From: Gammaproteobacteria bacterium
GTDB lineage: Bacteria > Pseudomonadota > Gammaproteobacteria > Chromatiales > Chromatiaceae
NCBI GenBank assembly: GCA_020445415.1
Contig: JAGRGP010000004.1
Location: 1 to 48,650 of the forward strand
Reading direction: 5' to 3'
DNA length: 48,650 bases
Every line of letters starts with the position of its first letter. The stretch's first letter is position 1. The translations under genes and the position numbers were made by a program. Below, one piece after another: positions 34,330 to 42,179 of the stretch. The notes below the pieces were generated by a model. That model saw only the letters and a list, made by a program, of their open reading frames with translations. It was not told the DNA's origin and made no database searches.

Positions 34330-36279
34330 CTACTCAAGCTCCCGGACAACGCGGAATCCAAGGATCGGGAGCTTGGTCTCAGGATAATAGTGGAAGCGCT
34401 TGGTGGTGCGGAGACTGTCACCCGGGGTATTGTATGCGCCTCCCCTGGCCACCCGTTCTTCGCACTCCCCCGTCAGCCAGGCACTGCCATCTGTTGGCGC
34501 ACCCTCATAGCTGTGGTGATAACAGTCCTGGGTCCACTCCAATACATTACCCGCGGTATCGTGAATACCATAAGGATTGGGTTGAAAACTGCCGGCGGGA
34601 GCGGTTGACAGACTGTCCCAACGGCTCCCGCAATCGAAACAGTTCGCATGATCCTCGCCCAGCTGGTAACCCCACCAGTAAAAGCTGTCCCTACCCCCAG
34701 CCGCCGCGAATTCCCATTCCGCCTCGGTCGGCAAACGGTAGTTTCTACCTGACTGCTGAGACAGCCATCTGGTATACGCTTCCGCGTCATTCCAGCTCAC
34801 ATTAATGACCGGACGCCGGCCACCTCCCCACCCTTGGTCGTTGGGCATACCGCGTCCGGTGGCGCGGGAAAATGCCGCGTAGTCCGCATAGGTCACTTCA
34901 TCTCTGGAGATTGCAAACCGAGCCAACCTCACCGTATGAGGTGGCCGCTCGTCTCGGGCCAACTGGTCGCGTTGATGTCCCATGACAAACTCTCCACCGC
35001 GAACATATATCATCACCGGGCCGTGGCCACCACGTCGCAAACGATCCTGGATGATGGTGCCAGTAGCGGGCTCCAGGCCGGTATGACCAACCCCCTGAGG
35101 GGCCTCGTGTGGCAAGCCACTCTCCTCAGCCGCCGGTGTGCCGGCTGTCACGTCCTGATCCGCAGGCGGCGTCCGGATCGACGACTGCTCCACCGCCTGT
35201 CGCTCCCCATCCATCTCCGATGTGGTTACTGCTGGTGCCACCACGGGGGACTGTCCGCCACGGATCAACCCCGTGAGGATCTCACCCTGCCCTCCCACAA
35301 CCGAAAGTCCTTCGGCTAGCACGAAAGCCAACGCGGCGCCCACCAACATACCTTTAACCTGAAAGCCTCCGCCCGCAGAAGGTCCAGAATGTGTGGTGGG
35401 GGAGGCAAACCGGCTCTCACTCGCCGCCTGCAAGTCTTCGATCCGTTGCTGAGCGTCATTGAGCAAGGCCTCCGTCCGCCTCCTGACCTCAACCTCCTCG
35501 TGACGCCGCAGCTTATGCTCGTCAGCCTCTGAACGGGCAATCTCCAGAGCCCGCTCCAAGCGCTCGGTCTCTGTGTTTTGCTGCTCCATGTCCTCAGCCA
35601 GCCGACGCTGTTTCTCGGCGGCCTCTTCCAGCTGCTTGTCCTGTTCGTCCCGCGCCCGCTGATACTCCAGGATCTCTCGCCGCAGTACCTCATTCTCGGC
35701 GGTCTCCGCCGATCCGCTTAGCTCTCTGTCCCGGAGCTGTTTGCGCAACTGTTTGAGATCGGTCTCCGCTTGCTCCCGTACCAGGCGCAATTCCTGATGC
35801 AGCGCAGAGGTCTGATCAATCCCCGCACCACTGCTTCCGCCGTTCAGTCGCTCGATATGTTCCTGGATGACATTTCGCAACTCCTCGACCTCGGAGTTCA
35901 ACTGTTCGATCTTTTTTTCGTAGTCTTGATTTTCTCGCTTCAGTTGCCTGATTTCGCGATCATCCTCGCGGGAGAAGCGAGAGGCTTCTTCCCGAAAATT
36001 CTTGAGTTCCTCGCGCAGCCGTTCGACTTCTAGGGCATTGTCTCCGGAGACCTGCAACAATTGCTCCGTCTCCCGTAACCGTGTCGCCGCGTCCTCCGCA
36101 TTTCGGCGCAGCACAGCCACCTCGGCGTCGTGCTCCTGCTCCTGTTTGACCTTGTCCTGTTCCAGTTCAGCCACCTGCCGACGAAGTTGCTCTTCGGCCT
36201 GGATAGCCTTGTCAGCCGGGGAAGTCGGCTCTCCATCCTGCGGCGTGCCATATCCATGGGATTCTGTATCGCTACTCAC
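34330..36279 (-). CDS. Coiled-coil membrane protein with C-terminal SUMF1 (formylglycine-generating-enzyme-like) domain
   Basis: About 649 residues. Residues about 25-295 form a long, highly charged coiled coil (many E-E-L-R and E-Q-D-K heptads). A single membrane helix near 309-327 (V-G-A-A-L-A-F-V-L-A-E) follows, then a Pro/Thr-rich linker. A SUMF1 domain covers about 418-649, with G-G-E-F-V-M-G, L-P-T-E-A-E-W-E-F-A-A-A-G-G, N-V-L-E-W-T and a final L-G-F-R-V-V-R. The active-site Cys pair of formylglycine-generating enzyme near the C-terminus is absent, so this is a binding or scaffold version. I prefer the GTG at 36279 after GGGAGAA; an ATG nine codons upstream is also possible. Confidence 0.85.
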   Translation of the reverse strand: MSSDTESHGYGTPQDGEPTSPADKAIQAEEQLRRQVAELEQDKVKQEQEHDAEVAVLRRNAEDAATRLRETEQLLQVSGDNALEVERLREELKNFREEASRFSREDDREIRQLKRENQDYEKKIEQLNSEVEELRNVIQEHIERLNGGSSGAGIDQTSALHQELRLVREQAETDLKQLRKQLRDRELSGSAETAENEVLRREILEYQRARDEQDKQLEEAAEKQRRLAEDMEQQNTETERLERALEIARSEADEHKLRRHEEVEVRRRTEALLNDAQQRIEDLQAASESRFASPTTHSGPSAGGGFQVKGMLVGAALAFVLAEGLSVVGGQGEILTGLIRGGQSPVVAPAVTTSEMDGERQAVEQSSIRTPPADQDVTAGTPAAEESGLPHEAPQGVGHTGLEPATGTIIQDRLRRGGHGPVMIYVRGGEFVMGHQRDQLARDERPPHTVRLARFAISRDEVTYADYAAFSRATGRGMPNDQGWGGGRRPVINVSWNDAEAYTRWLSQQSGRNYRLPTEAEWEFAAAGGRDSFYWWGYQLGEDHANCFDCGSRWDSLSTAPAGSFQPNPYGIHDTAGNVLEWTQDCYHHSYEGAPTDGSAWLTGECEERVARGGAYNTPGDSLRTTKRFHYYPETKLPILGFRVVRELE

Positions 36280-36672
36280 CGAGTTCTCCCATGCGGGCAC
36301 CGGCATCGTTGCGCTGGCAAGGCGCTTTCACGCCCGCCCGAAACGGCTCCAAAAGCGGGCGACAGCCCACTTGTTGAAATCACCATGTGTAGTAGTTTTT
36401 TAATCACTGACGAAACGGCCGGTCCGGTGGATAGCGAGCCTTTTTCAAATAAGCGAGAGCGCCGCAACAGAGATTATCGGCAACCTGAAGCGGAGCTTAA
36501 CGCAAAAACGCTGTTCGGTATAAACCTATTGCGTCAAGGAATCCTCCCGGGTGGTATATTTAGTTAACGTAAACACGAAAAACTACCGGTTCGGTACGCT
36601 GGTCACTCCCCCAGCCCTCCCTCACACTCAATTGGTGGAGTCCCGTACCCTGCTAAAAAAGGGCCGTTCTTA
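36280..36672. other. 393-base divergent gap between the SUMF1 gene and ggt
   Basis: The left half could carry the SUMF1 promoter. The plus strand holds a 60-codon frame described separately and an extended -10 element TGGTATATT (36552-36560). A CTAAAAAAGGG run lies just before the ggt start. No strong inverted repeat is present. Confidence 0.4.
36385..36567 (+). CDS. Possible small protein, 60 residues
   Basis: An ATG frame of 60 codons opposite the upstream region of the SUMF1 gene. It starts M-C-S-S-F, has a basic, Arg-rich middle (N-K-R-E-R-R-N-R-D-Y-R-Q) and ends G-G-I-F-S. No convincing ribosome site and no recognisable domain. Its composition is less GC-rich than the neighbours. It may be real or chance. 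Confidence 0.25.
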   Translation: MCSSFLITDETAGPVDSEPFSNKRERRNRDYRQPEAELNAKTLFGINLLRQGILPGGIFS

Positions 36673-38232
36673 ATGAACAGACATAGGGGAATAATCGCCG
36701 CCGGGCATCAGATCACAGCCAACGCCGGGGCGGAAATTCTCCGAGCGGGCGGTAACGCCTTCGATGCCGCGCTGGCCGCGATATTCGCGAGCTGCGTTGC
36801 GGAACCGGTGCTGGCTTCACTGGGAGGCGGAGGATTTCTTCTGGCCGGCAAGGCGCATCAGCATCCTTATTTGCTTGATTTCTTCACTCAAACCCCAGGA
36901 GCCAAAAGGCCGGACGACGAGATCGATTTCTTTCCGATACTGGCGGATTTTGGTACCGCACAACAGGAATTCCATATCGGTATGGGGTCGATTGCTGCCC
37001 CGGGGGTAATCAAAGGGGCCTTTAAAATCCACCGCGATCTCTGCAGCATGCCGCTCGAGACGATCATCGAACCCGCCTGTGAAGCCGCTCGGTCGGGGGT
37101 CGTCGTCAACGCGTTCCAACACTATATTGCCGATATCGTCTCACCGATCATTGCCGCCAATCCGGCAGCGATGTCACTCTACGCTACCCGGGAAGCCCCT
37201 GGGCAAATCGCCGGCCCCGGGGGACGTTTATACTACGATGACTTGGCCAATACGCTCGAGAATCTGGTACGGGAAGGCGCCGACCTGTTTTATCGGGGTG
37301 AGATGGGGCAACAGCTGATCCGCGACTGCCGTGACCGTGGCGGTTACCTTCGCCAAAGGGATCTATCCGATTACCGGGCCATCCAACGCCGTCCCCTGGA
37401 GCTGGACTACCATAGGGCCCACCTTTTCACCAACCCCGCACCCTCGGTCGGGGGTACGTTGATCGCCTTCACGTTAACTCTGCTGCAACAGGAGCAATTG
37501 GGTAGCTATGCGCCGGAGACTTTGCTTCCCACCCTGTGCATCGCCCACGCCCAACGCCTTACCCAGAGGCTACGCAGGGATCACGACATTGAGCTGGACC
37601 TCGAGGAAAGCACCGCCCGCAAGATACTAAGCCACGACTACCTGCGCAGTTTCCGGGAGAGCATGCGCAACCACGCACGCTGCTTTCGGGGCACCACCCA
37701 AATCAGCGTGGCTGATGCGGAAGGAAATATGGCGAGCACAACTCTCTCGAATGGCGAAGGATCGGGTTATGTGCTGCCCGGCACCGGAATCATGCTCAAC
37801 AACATGCTTGGAGAGGAAGACATCAATCCTCATGGTTTTCACCGGTGGCCTGAGGACCGGCGAATTGCGTCGATGATGTCGCCCACGTTAGTGTTACAAG
37901 ACAATGGTCAGGCAATCGCCACCGGCTCCGGTGGCTCAAATCGAATACGCAGTGCCATACTGCAAGTTTTAATCAACCTTCTGGATTTCGGTATGGATGC
38001 GTCCCGTGCGGTGGAGCATCCCCGGATCCATTTCGAGGATGATCTCCTTAATCTTGAAGAGGGATGCTGCGCAAATGATATCGCACAAGTGTATGCCCAA
38101 TACCCCAAGCACCGCTTGTGGCCGAGCAAGAATCTATTTTTTGGCGGCGCGCACACAGTTATCCGCTCACCCACAGGCGAACTGACAGGCAAAGGAGACA
38201 GCCGCCGGGGTGGAGTCTGCGTCCGCGTCTGA
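36673..38232 (+). CDS. ggt: Gamma-glutamyltransferase family protein
   Basis: A 519-residue N-terminal-nucleophile hydrolase. Family members are made as one chain that cuts itself before a Thr, which then becomes the nucleophile for gamma-glutamyl transfer or hydrolysis. Here the cut would fall before Thr341 in R-G-T-T-Q-I-S-V-A-D, where most relatives have T-T-H, so His is replaced by Gln. Conserved segments include A-G-G-N-A-F-D-A-A-L-A-A, S-L-G-G-G-G-F-L and G-S-G-G-S-N-R-I-R near the end. There is no signal peptide, unlike periplasmic E. coli GGT, so it looks cytoplasmic. Substrate may be glutathione or another gamma-glutamyl compound. Confidence 0.88.
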   Translation: MNRHRGIIAAGHQITANAGAEILRAGGNAFDAALAAIFASCVAEPVLASLGGGGFLLAGKAHQHPYLLDFFTQTPGAKRPDDEIDFFPILADFGTAQQEFHIGMGSIAAPGVIKGAFKIHRDLCSMPLETIIEPACEAARSGVVVNAFQHYIADIVSPIIAANPAAMSLYATREAPGQIAGPGGRLYYDDLANTLENLVREGADLFYRGEMGQQLIRDCRDRGGYLRQRDLSDYRAIQRRPLELDYHRAHLFTNPAPSVGGTLIAFTLTLLQQEQLGSYAPETLLPTLCIAHAQRLTQRLRRDHDIELDLEESTARKILSHDYLRSFRESMRNHARCFRGTTQISVADAEGNMASTTLSNGEGSGYVLPGTGIMLNNMLGEEDINPHGFHRWPEDRRIASMMSPTLVLQDNGQAIATGSGGSNRIRSAILQVLINLLDFGMDASRAVEHPRIHFEDDLLNLEEGCCANDIAQVYAQYPKHRLWPSKNLFFGGAHTVIRSPTGELTGKGDSRRGGVCVRV

Positions 38233-38432
38233 CGACCGCGCTGTTACCACCAGCTAACCAAGACGTTCCGAAAGTTGGGCAAGGTTTTAGACTGGTAATG
38301 GCGACGAAGGGAACGCGCAGTCGGCGGCACCGGCTGGTCGGATCTTCATTCCACCAATGGTGATAACACTTCCCGGCCCGCCATATCCCCCGCGAACTAG
38401 CCCAATATTCTCTTAAAATACAGTAATCTCTA

Positions 38433-38460
38433 TTGGCAAATGTTTGTTCTATGATATGTT
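38433..38460 (+). promoter_or_regulatory. Sigma-70 promoter candidate for the HU-like gene
   Basis: TTGGCA (38433-38438) and TATGTT (38455-38460) are separated by 16 bases, in an AT-rich stretch. The predicted start near 38467 gives a leader of about 30 bases that includes the AGGAG ribosome site. Confidence 0.55.
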
Positions 38461-38496
38461 TAGCCTGGAAATATCCACAAAATCCAGGAGCATTCA

Positions 38497-38952
38497 ATGG
38501 CTGTCAAGAAAAAAACGGCGACCCAAACTGTATCAGCGGCAACATCCGGTGCAAAAAAAGCCACTGCCAAAAAAGCGGTTGCCAAAAAATCAGCAGCGGT
38601 GCAGGGGATAAAGGCCGCTAAGCCGATACGCTTGAAATCGATTCCCGAACGCCAAACCAAAACGCAGATCTTGCAAGCCATTGCGGAAGAAACCGGTCTT
38701 ACCCGTAAGCAGGTGGCTGACGTATTTTGTTCGCTGAGCGACCTCATTCAGCGCCACATGCAGCGGCGAGGCTCTGGAGAGTTCGCGATACCTGATACCG
38801 GGGTGAAGATCCGCCGCGTCAGACGGCCGGCACGAAAATCACGAATGGGCCGTAATCCGTCTACGGGTGAAACCATCAAGATAGCGGCCAAGCCGGCGAC
38901 CACGGTGATCAGAATAGCCGCGCTCAAGGCCCTTAAAGATACCTTGAGCTAG
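38497..38952 (+). CDS. HU-like DNA-binding protein with histone-H1-like N-terminal tail
   Basis: A 151-residue nucleoid protein. Residues 1-50 are a disordered tail rich in Lys and Ala (K-K-A-T-A-K-K-A-V-A-K-K), resembling the tails of eukaryotic H1 and of bacterial AlgP or Hc1. Residues about 55-150 are an HU/IHF fold: T-K-T-Q-I-L-Q-A-I-A-E-E-T-G-L-T-R-K-Q-V at the start and the DNA-clasp sequence R-N-P-S-T-G-E-T-I-K-I-A-A-K-P near residue 126. It has a good ribosome site (AGGAG, seven bases before ATG), its own promoter and its own terminator. Such tails can compact DNA or respond to charge changes; the exact role is not known. Confidence 0.9.
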   Translation: MAVKKKTATQTVSAATSGAKKATAKKAVAKKSAAVQGIKAAKPIRLKSIPERQTKTQILQAIAEETGLTRKQVADVFCSLSDLIQRHMQRRGSGEFAIPDTGVKIRRVRRPARKSRMGRNPSTGETIKIAAKPATTVIRIAALKALKDTLS

Positions 38953-38967
38953 CCTGGATCAACGCCC

Positions 38968-39000
38968 ATCGGTGCCACCTTGGTGGTGGCACCGATGTTT
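38968..39000 (+). terminator. Intrinsic terminator behind the HU-like gene
   Basis: A perfect 12-base stem ATCGGTGCCACC/GGTGGCACCGAT (38968-38979 with 38985-38996) with a five-base loop, followed by GTTTC. The stem is very strong but the T-run is short. It begins 16 bases past the stop. Confidence 0.75.
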
Positions 39001-39163
39001 CAGCTTGGGGTTGAGAGAACCTTTAAAAAGCCGTCCGTGCTAATTTTGGACAGGGAACGAATAACAGCGGTTTTCCACCCCCTTTAAATTCGATCGCTTA
39101 TCCCGATCGAAAGAAGCGGCACTTCCCTGTGGCATCTGGGAACTTCGATTTTTCAATGCGCCC

Positions 39164-39715
39164 TTAATACTGTCTCAGCGTCATTACACTGCCGCGCTGA
39201 ACCAACTCGAGCTGCTTGAGGAAACTCATACCTAGCAGAACCTCCCCCATTGACATCGATGGCAGGATCGAGGCTCGTACATTGTGGATTTTTATCGAAC
39301 CCAACCTGACCTCGTCCAACACGGTGCTCCAAGAGGTAACCGGACCGTTGGCGGTCTGGCTGATGGCTGCCCTGCCGCGCCTGAGGTGCAGCTGGTCGGC
39401 AAGCCTCTCGGGGATGGCGACATCGGTGGCACCGGTATCCAGCAGAAAGGTGACGGAAATGCCATTGATCTCACCGTCGGATAAATAGTGGCCGCTGGGA
39501 TTGCGTTTCAGTACAACCTCGCGGATGCCTGATTCATAGACAGTGCTGTCAGGTGTCCTGTTTGGATTATCGCGTCGGTCGAGGTACGACTGAAAAAATA
39601 GGGTAAGAATCCCTAACAGCAGTAACCACGCGGCGACGATCATTCCGCCGCCCAAACGCTTTTCGCCATTCGGGGAGCCCTCACCATGGGATTCCATCAA
39701 AGCATCCTCACCCAC
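39164..39715 (-). CDS. Retropepsin-like aspartic protease, membrane-anchored (TIGR02281 type)
   Basis: A 183-residue protein with one membrane helix near 25-43 (I-V-A-A-W-L-L-L-L-G-I-L-T-L-F-F). A single retropepsin-like domain follows: L-L-D-T-G-A-T-D-V-A near residue 91 holds the catalytic Asp, and V-L-L-G-M-S-F-L near residue 158 is the second conserved block. Proteins of this clan-AA family are common in proteobacteria; their substrates are unknown, and they should work as dimers like viral retropepsins. The ORF starts with GTG at 39715 close after GGAGGAAG; an ATG at 39697 is an alternative. It lies upstream of no gene on its strand within 380 bases. Confidence 0.88.
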   Translation of the reverse strand: MGEDALMESHGEGSPNGEKRLGGGMIVAAWLLLLGILTLFFQSYLDRRDNPNRTPDSTVYESGIREVVLKRNPSGHYLSDGEINGISVTFLLDTGATDVAIPERLADQLHLRRGRAAISQTANGPVTSWSTVLDEVRLGSIKIHNVRASILPSMSMGEVLLGMSFLKQLELVQRGSVMTLRQY

Positions 39716-39724
39716 CTTCCTCCA

Positions 39725-39826
39725 TCATGCGCTTCCTTTATCCATAAATTGATCGATGGCGTGATGTTCGGGATCCACGCCGCTGCGCAGTGCAAACCGG
39801 CTTTGAGTAATCTGCTGGTATAGCAT
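39725..39826 (-). CDS. Possible 33-residue small protein upstream of the aspartic protease
   Basis: A minus-strand ATG frame that ends with the stop at 39725, nine bases before the protease GTG. It reads M-L-Y-Q-Q-I-T-Q-S-R-F-A-L-R-S-G and ends M-D-K-G-S-A. Codon use looks like that of coding sequence. The ribosome site is weak (GAGG too far upstream). It may be a translationally coupled small gene or chance. Confidence 0.25.
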   Translation of the reverse strand: MLYQQITQSRFALRSGVDPEHHAIDQFMDKGSA

Positions 39827-39938
39827 AGGCGCAAACGAACCTCACAGGCCGTTCGGCAAAACCGGCATGCAGACAGCGCTTAACCCTCCCATCACGCCCG
39901 GTAGAGAGCCCTCAGAATCAAACTTGGCCCTCTTCCCG

Positions 39939-40562
39939 CTATCTGCCCGGATAGTACCCACCTCGACCCGGCCGAGGGCGCATCATCCTGTTAAACTCAG
40001 ATCGATAGTGCATAACCACACTGCTGCCGTTGGCCGAAACATCAAATACCTTCCAGCCCCTGGACGACCGGTAAAAACGGAATTCCAGCTGCGCCGGATA
40101 ACTGCCCGGGTTGAGTATCCCCACCATCACGCTAACCTCGTTTCCACTGCCCCGGCGGGTACGAATAATCCGCACCTGTTGGCCATCGTAACCCGCTAGC
40201 CGTTGGGCAAGCGTGGAGAGAAAATCGATCTTTATCGTTTGCTCAAGTTCCGCTTGGCGTTCGGGGCCTAAATGCCGCCAAGCCCGTCCGCCGGCCCATT
40301 TCGCCATGTAAGCAAAATCGAAATAGGGCGCCACCTCCTGATCAAGAAACAGTGCTATCGCCTCTCGACTCGGCCGCTCATCTTGCCTGGCAAACGCCTG
40401 CAACTTCTTCAGCCCCTCATTCAGGATGGCCGCCGGACCTTGTTGCTCCGCCTGATAGGGGACCCGGAATGGTCCTGGTCTATCGAAGGGATAGGGCTGG
40501 GCTTCGACAACCCCCGCGACACTGGCAGCAAGCAGTAGTATCAAACCTGGTGCGTATCTCAT
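39939..40562 (-). CDS. MlaC/Ttg2D family phospholipid-binding protein
   Basis: A 207-residue periplasmic protein of the MlaC/Ttg2 family, which shuttles phospholipid between the outer-membrane MlaA complex and the inner-membrane MlaFEDB transporter. The signal peptide covers about 1-22 (L-I-L-L-L-A-A-S-V-A-G-V-V-E-A). The mature part has V-A-P-Y-F-D-F-A-Y-M-A-K-W, G-R-A-W-R-H-L and G-W-K-V-F-D-V, all typical. A Pro/Arg/Gly-rich tail follows. The start is ATG 40562 after GGGAGG. No other mla gene is adjacent, so this is an isolated copy; specificity may differ from MlaC proper. It is divergent from qmoA. Confidence 0.87.
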   Translation of the reverse strand: MRYAPGLILLLAASVAGVVEAQPYPFDRPGPFRVPYQAEQQGPAAILNEGLKKLQAFARQDERPSREAIALFLDQEVAPYFDFAYMAKWAGGRAWRHLGPERQAELEQTIKIDFLSTLAQRLAGYDGQQVRIIRTRRGSGNEVSVMVGILNPGSYPAQLEFRFYRSSRGWKVFDVSANGSSVVMHYRSEFNRMMRPRPGRGGYYPGR

Positions 40563-40801
40563 AATTCCTCCCACATGTAATCTATTTGTTGTACTCCCGT
40601 ATTGACGGGCAGTTCAGATTGCCAGGAGCGACCGGTAATCTCAAGCCAACACGTGTTCATCTATATACCTGCTCTATGCGCTCATTCGAAACTTCGATCG
40701 AACTGCGGCCTGGTATCTATGGAAGGAAGCGAATGAGAAGGGTATCTTATCAAATTCTAAAATTCGGACTTGGCGGTTGCCGGGCCGTATTGAAAGCCAC
40801 C

Positions 40802-40830
40802 TTTCTCGCGACCGTGCGAACGGCGAGAAA
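40802..40830 (+). promoter_or_regulatory. Inverted repeat in the qmoA leader
   Basis: Perfect 8-bp arms TTTCTCGC (40802-40809) and GCGAGAAA (40823-40830) with a 13-base spacer, ending 26 bases before the qmoA ATG. There is no T-run on either side, so it is not a terminator. It could be an operator or an mRNA hairpin affecting translation. Confidence 0.4.
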
Positions 40831-40856
40831 AACCTTTCCGCGACGGAGGACTATCC

Positions 40857-42176
40857 ATGACGGAAGTAATCGCAACCAACCAGACAATCCTGGTGGTCGG
40901 TGGAGGCATCAGCGGATTGACCGCCGCCCTCGAAACCGCCGAAACAGGAAAACAGGTCGTGCTGGTGGAAAAGCGCCCATTCGTAGGGGGGCGAATCACC
41001 CAGCTGTACAAGTACTTCCCCAAGCTTTGCTTCCCGACTTGCGGTTTGGAGATCAACCAACGCCGCGCGAAGATGAACCCCAATCTCACCATTATCACGA
41101 TGGCGGAGGTTACGGACATCCAGGGAGAAGCAGGCAACTACACCGCGACCGTCAAGATAAGCCCGAGGTTCGTGAATGAAAACTGTACCGGTTGCGGTGA
41201 TTGCGAAAAGGCCGTCGAAGCCCAATTCGATAATGAATTCAACTATGGGCTGGGTAGCCTCAAGCAACGCAAAGGCGCCTACCTGCCGCACCGGATGGCT
41301 TATCCGCAACGGTATGTGCTAGACCCGCGGATCATCGGGACCGAGGATGGTAATAAAGCCAAGGCCGCCTGCAAGGTAGGCGCCATCGATTTAGAAATGC
41401 CGGAAGAGACCATCTCTTTCAAGGCCGGCGCCGTGATCTGGGCCACCGGCTGGCGACCATACGATGCCAATAAGATCCAGCCTTACGGCTACGATCGGTT
41501 TGCTAATGTCATCACCAATGTGGAATTCGAACGGATGGCCGATCCCCAGGGACCCACCAACGGCAAGCTGGTGAGACCTTCCGATGGCAAAGAAGCCAAG
41601 AACATTGCCTTTATCCAGTGCGCCGGTTCGCGGGACCATAATCACTTGCTGCATTGTTCGCGGATATGCTGCATGGCCAGTCTGAAGCAAACTCATTTTG
41701 TTCAGAGCGCTTGGGGTGACGAGGGCAAGTCGACCATCTACTACATCGACATACGTGCCATCGACCGCTTCGAGGATTTCTACCAAAAGGTCAAAGCCAA
41801 TCCGAACGTCGCTTTCATCAAGTCCAAAGTAGCGTCGATTACCGAGAACCAGGAAAACGGTAATCCGGTGCTCCATGGTGTTGACGTGGAAAGCTACAAC
41901 CGTGACGGCAAGGGTGGCTACGACCGCTATGCCACCGAATATGACTTGGTGGTATTAGCGATAGGCATGGAGCCCAGTGTCGATAAAGGGGCCTTCCCGG
42001 TTGCAATCCAGATCAACGAAGAGGGGTTTATCGAGCCCGCGCCAGAAAACGGTGGCGTCTTCGCGGCCGGTTGCGCGTCCGATGCACTGGACGTGAACCG
42101 TGCCGTGCAACAGGCTACTGGAGCGGCACTGAGAGCTATCCAGGTAGTCAATCGCATCGCCGGAACGGAGGGTTAA
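40857..42176 (+). CDS. qmoA: QmoA: HdrA-like flavoprotein of the quinone-interacting oxidoreductase
   Basis: A 439-residue FAD protein homologous to part of HdrA. In the Qmo complex it helps carry electrons between AprBA and the membrane quinone pool; in a sulfur oxidiser the flow is from APS reductase to quinone. The FAD motif V-V-G-G-G-I-S-G-L near residue 13 is clear. C-F-P-T-C-G-L-E-I-N near residue 58, the Cys cluster C-T-G-C-G-D-C near residue 113 and C-A-G-S-R-D with C-S-R-I-C-C are characteristic. The ATG follows GGAGGACTATCC. It is first of four genes, three bases before qmoB, and has a 282-base upstream gap. Confidence 0.94.
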   Translation: MTEVIATNQTILVVGGGISGLTAALETAETGKQVVLVEKRPFVGGRITQLYKYFPKLCFPTCGLEINQRRAKMNPNLTIITMAEVTDIQGEAGNYTATVKISPRFVNENCTGCGDCEKAVEAQFDNEFNYGLGSLKQRKGAYLPHRMAYPQRYVLDPRIIGTEDGNKAKAACKVGAIDLEMPEETISFKAGAVIWATGWRPYDANKIQPYGYDRFANVITNVEFERMADPQGPTNGKLVRPSDGKEAKNIAFIQCAGSRDHNHLLHCSRICCMASLKQTHFVQSAWGDEGKSTIYYIDIRAIDRFEDFYQKVKANPNVAFIKSKVASITENQENGNPVLHGVDVESYNRDGKGGYDRYATEYDLVVLAIGMEPSVDKGAFPVAIQINEEGFIEPAPENGGVFAAGCASDALDVNRAVQQATGAALRAIQVVNRIAGTEG

Positions 42177-42179
42177 AAA

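Noticed and set aside
33886-34608. A 240-codon plus-strand ORF opposite the ketohexokinase-like and SUMF1 genes
   Set aside because: Crosses two well-supported genes on the other strand and shows no recognisable domain.
34330-35025. Active formylglycine-generating enzyme
   Set aside because: The C-terminal active-site cysteine pair is absent and no sulfatase gene is nearby, so only the SUMF1 fold is claimed.
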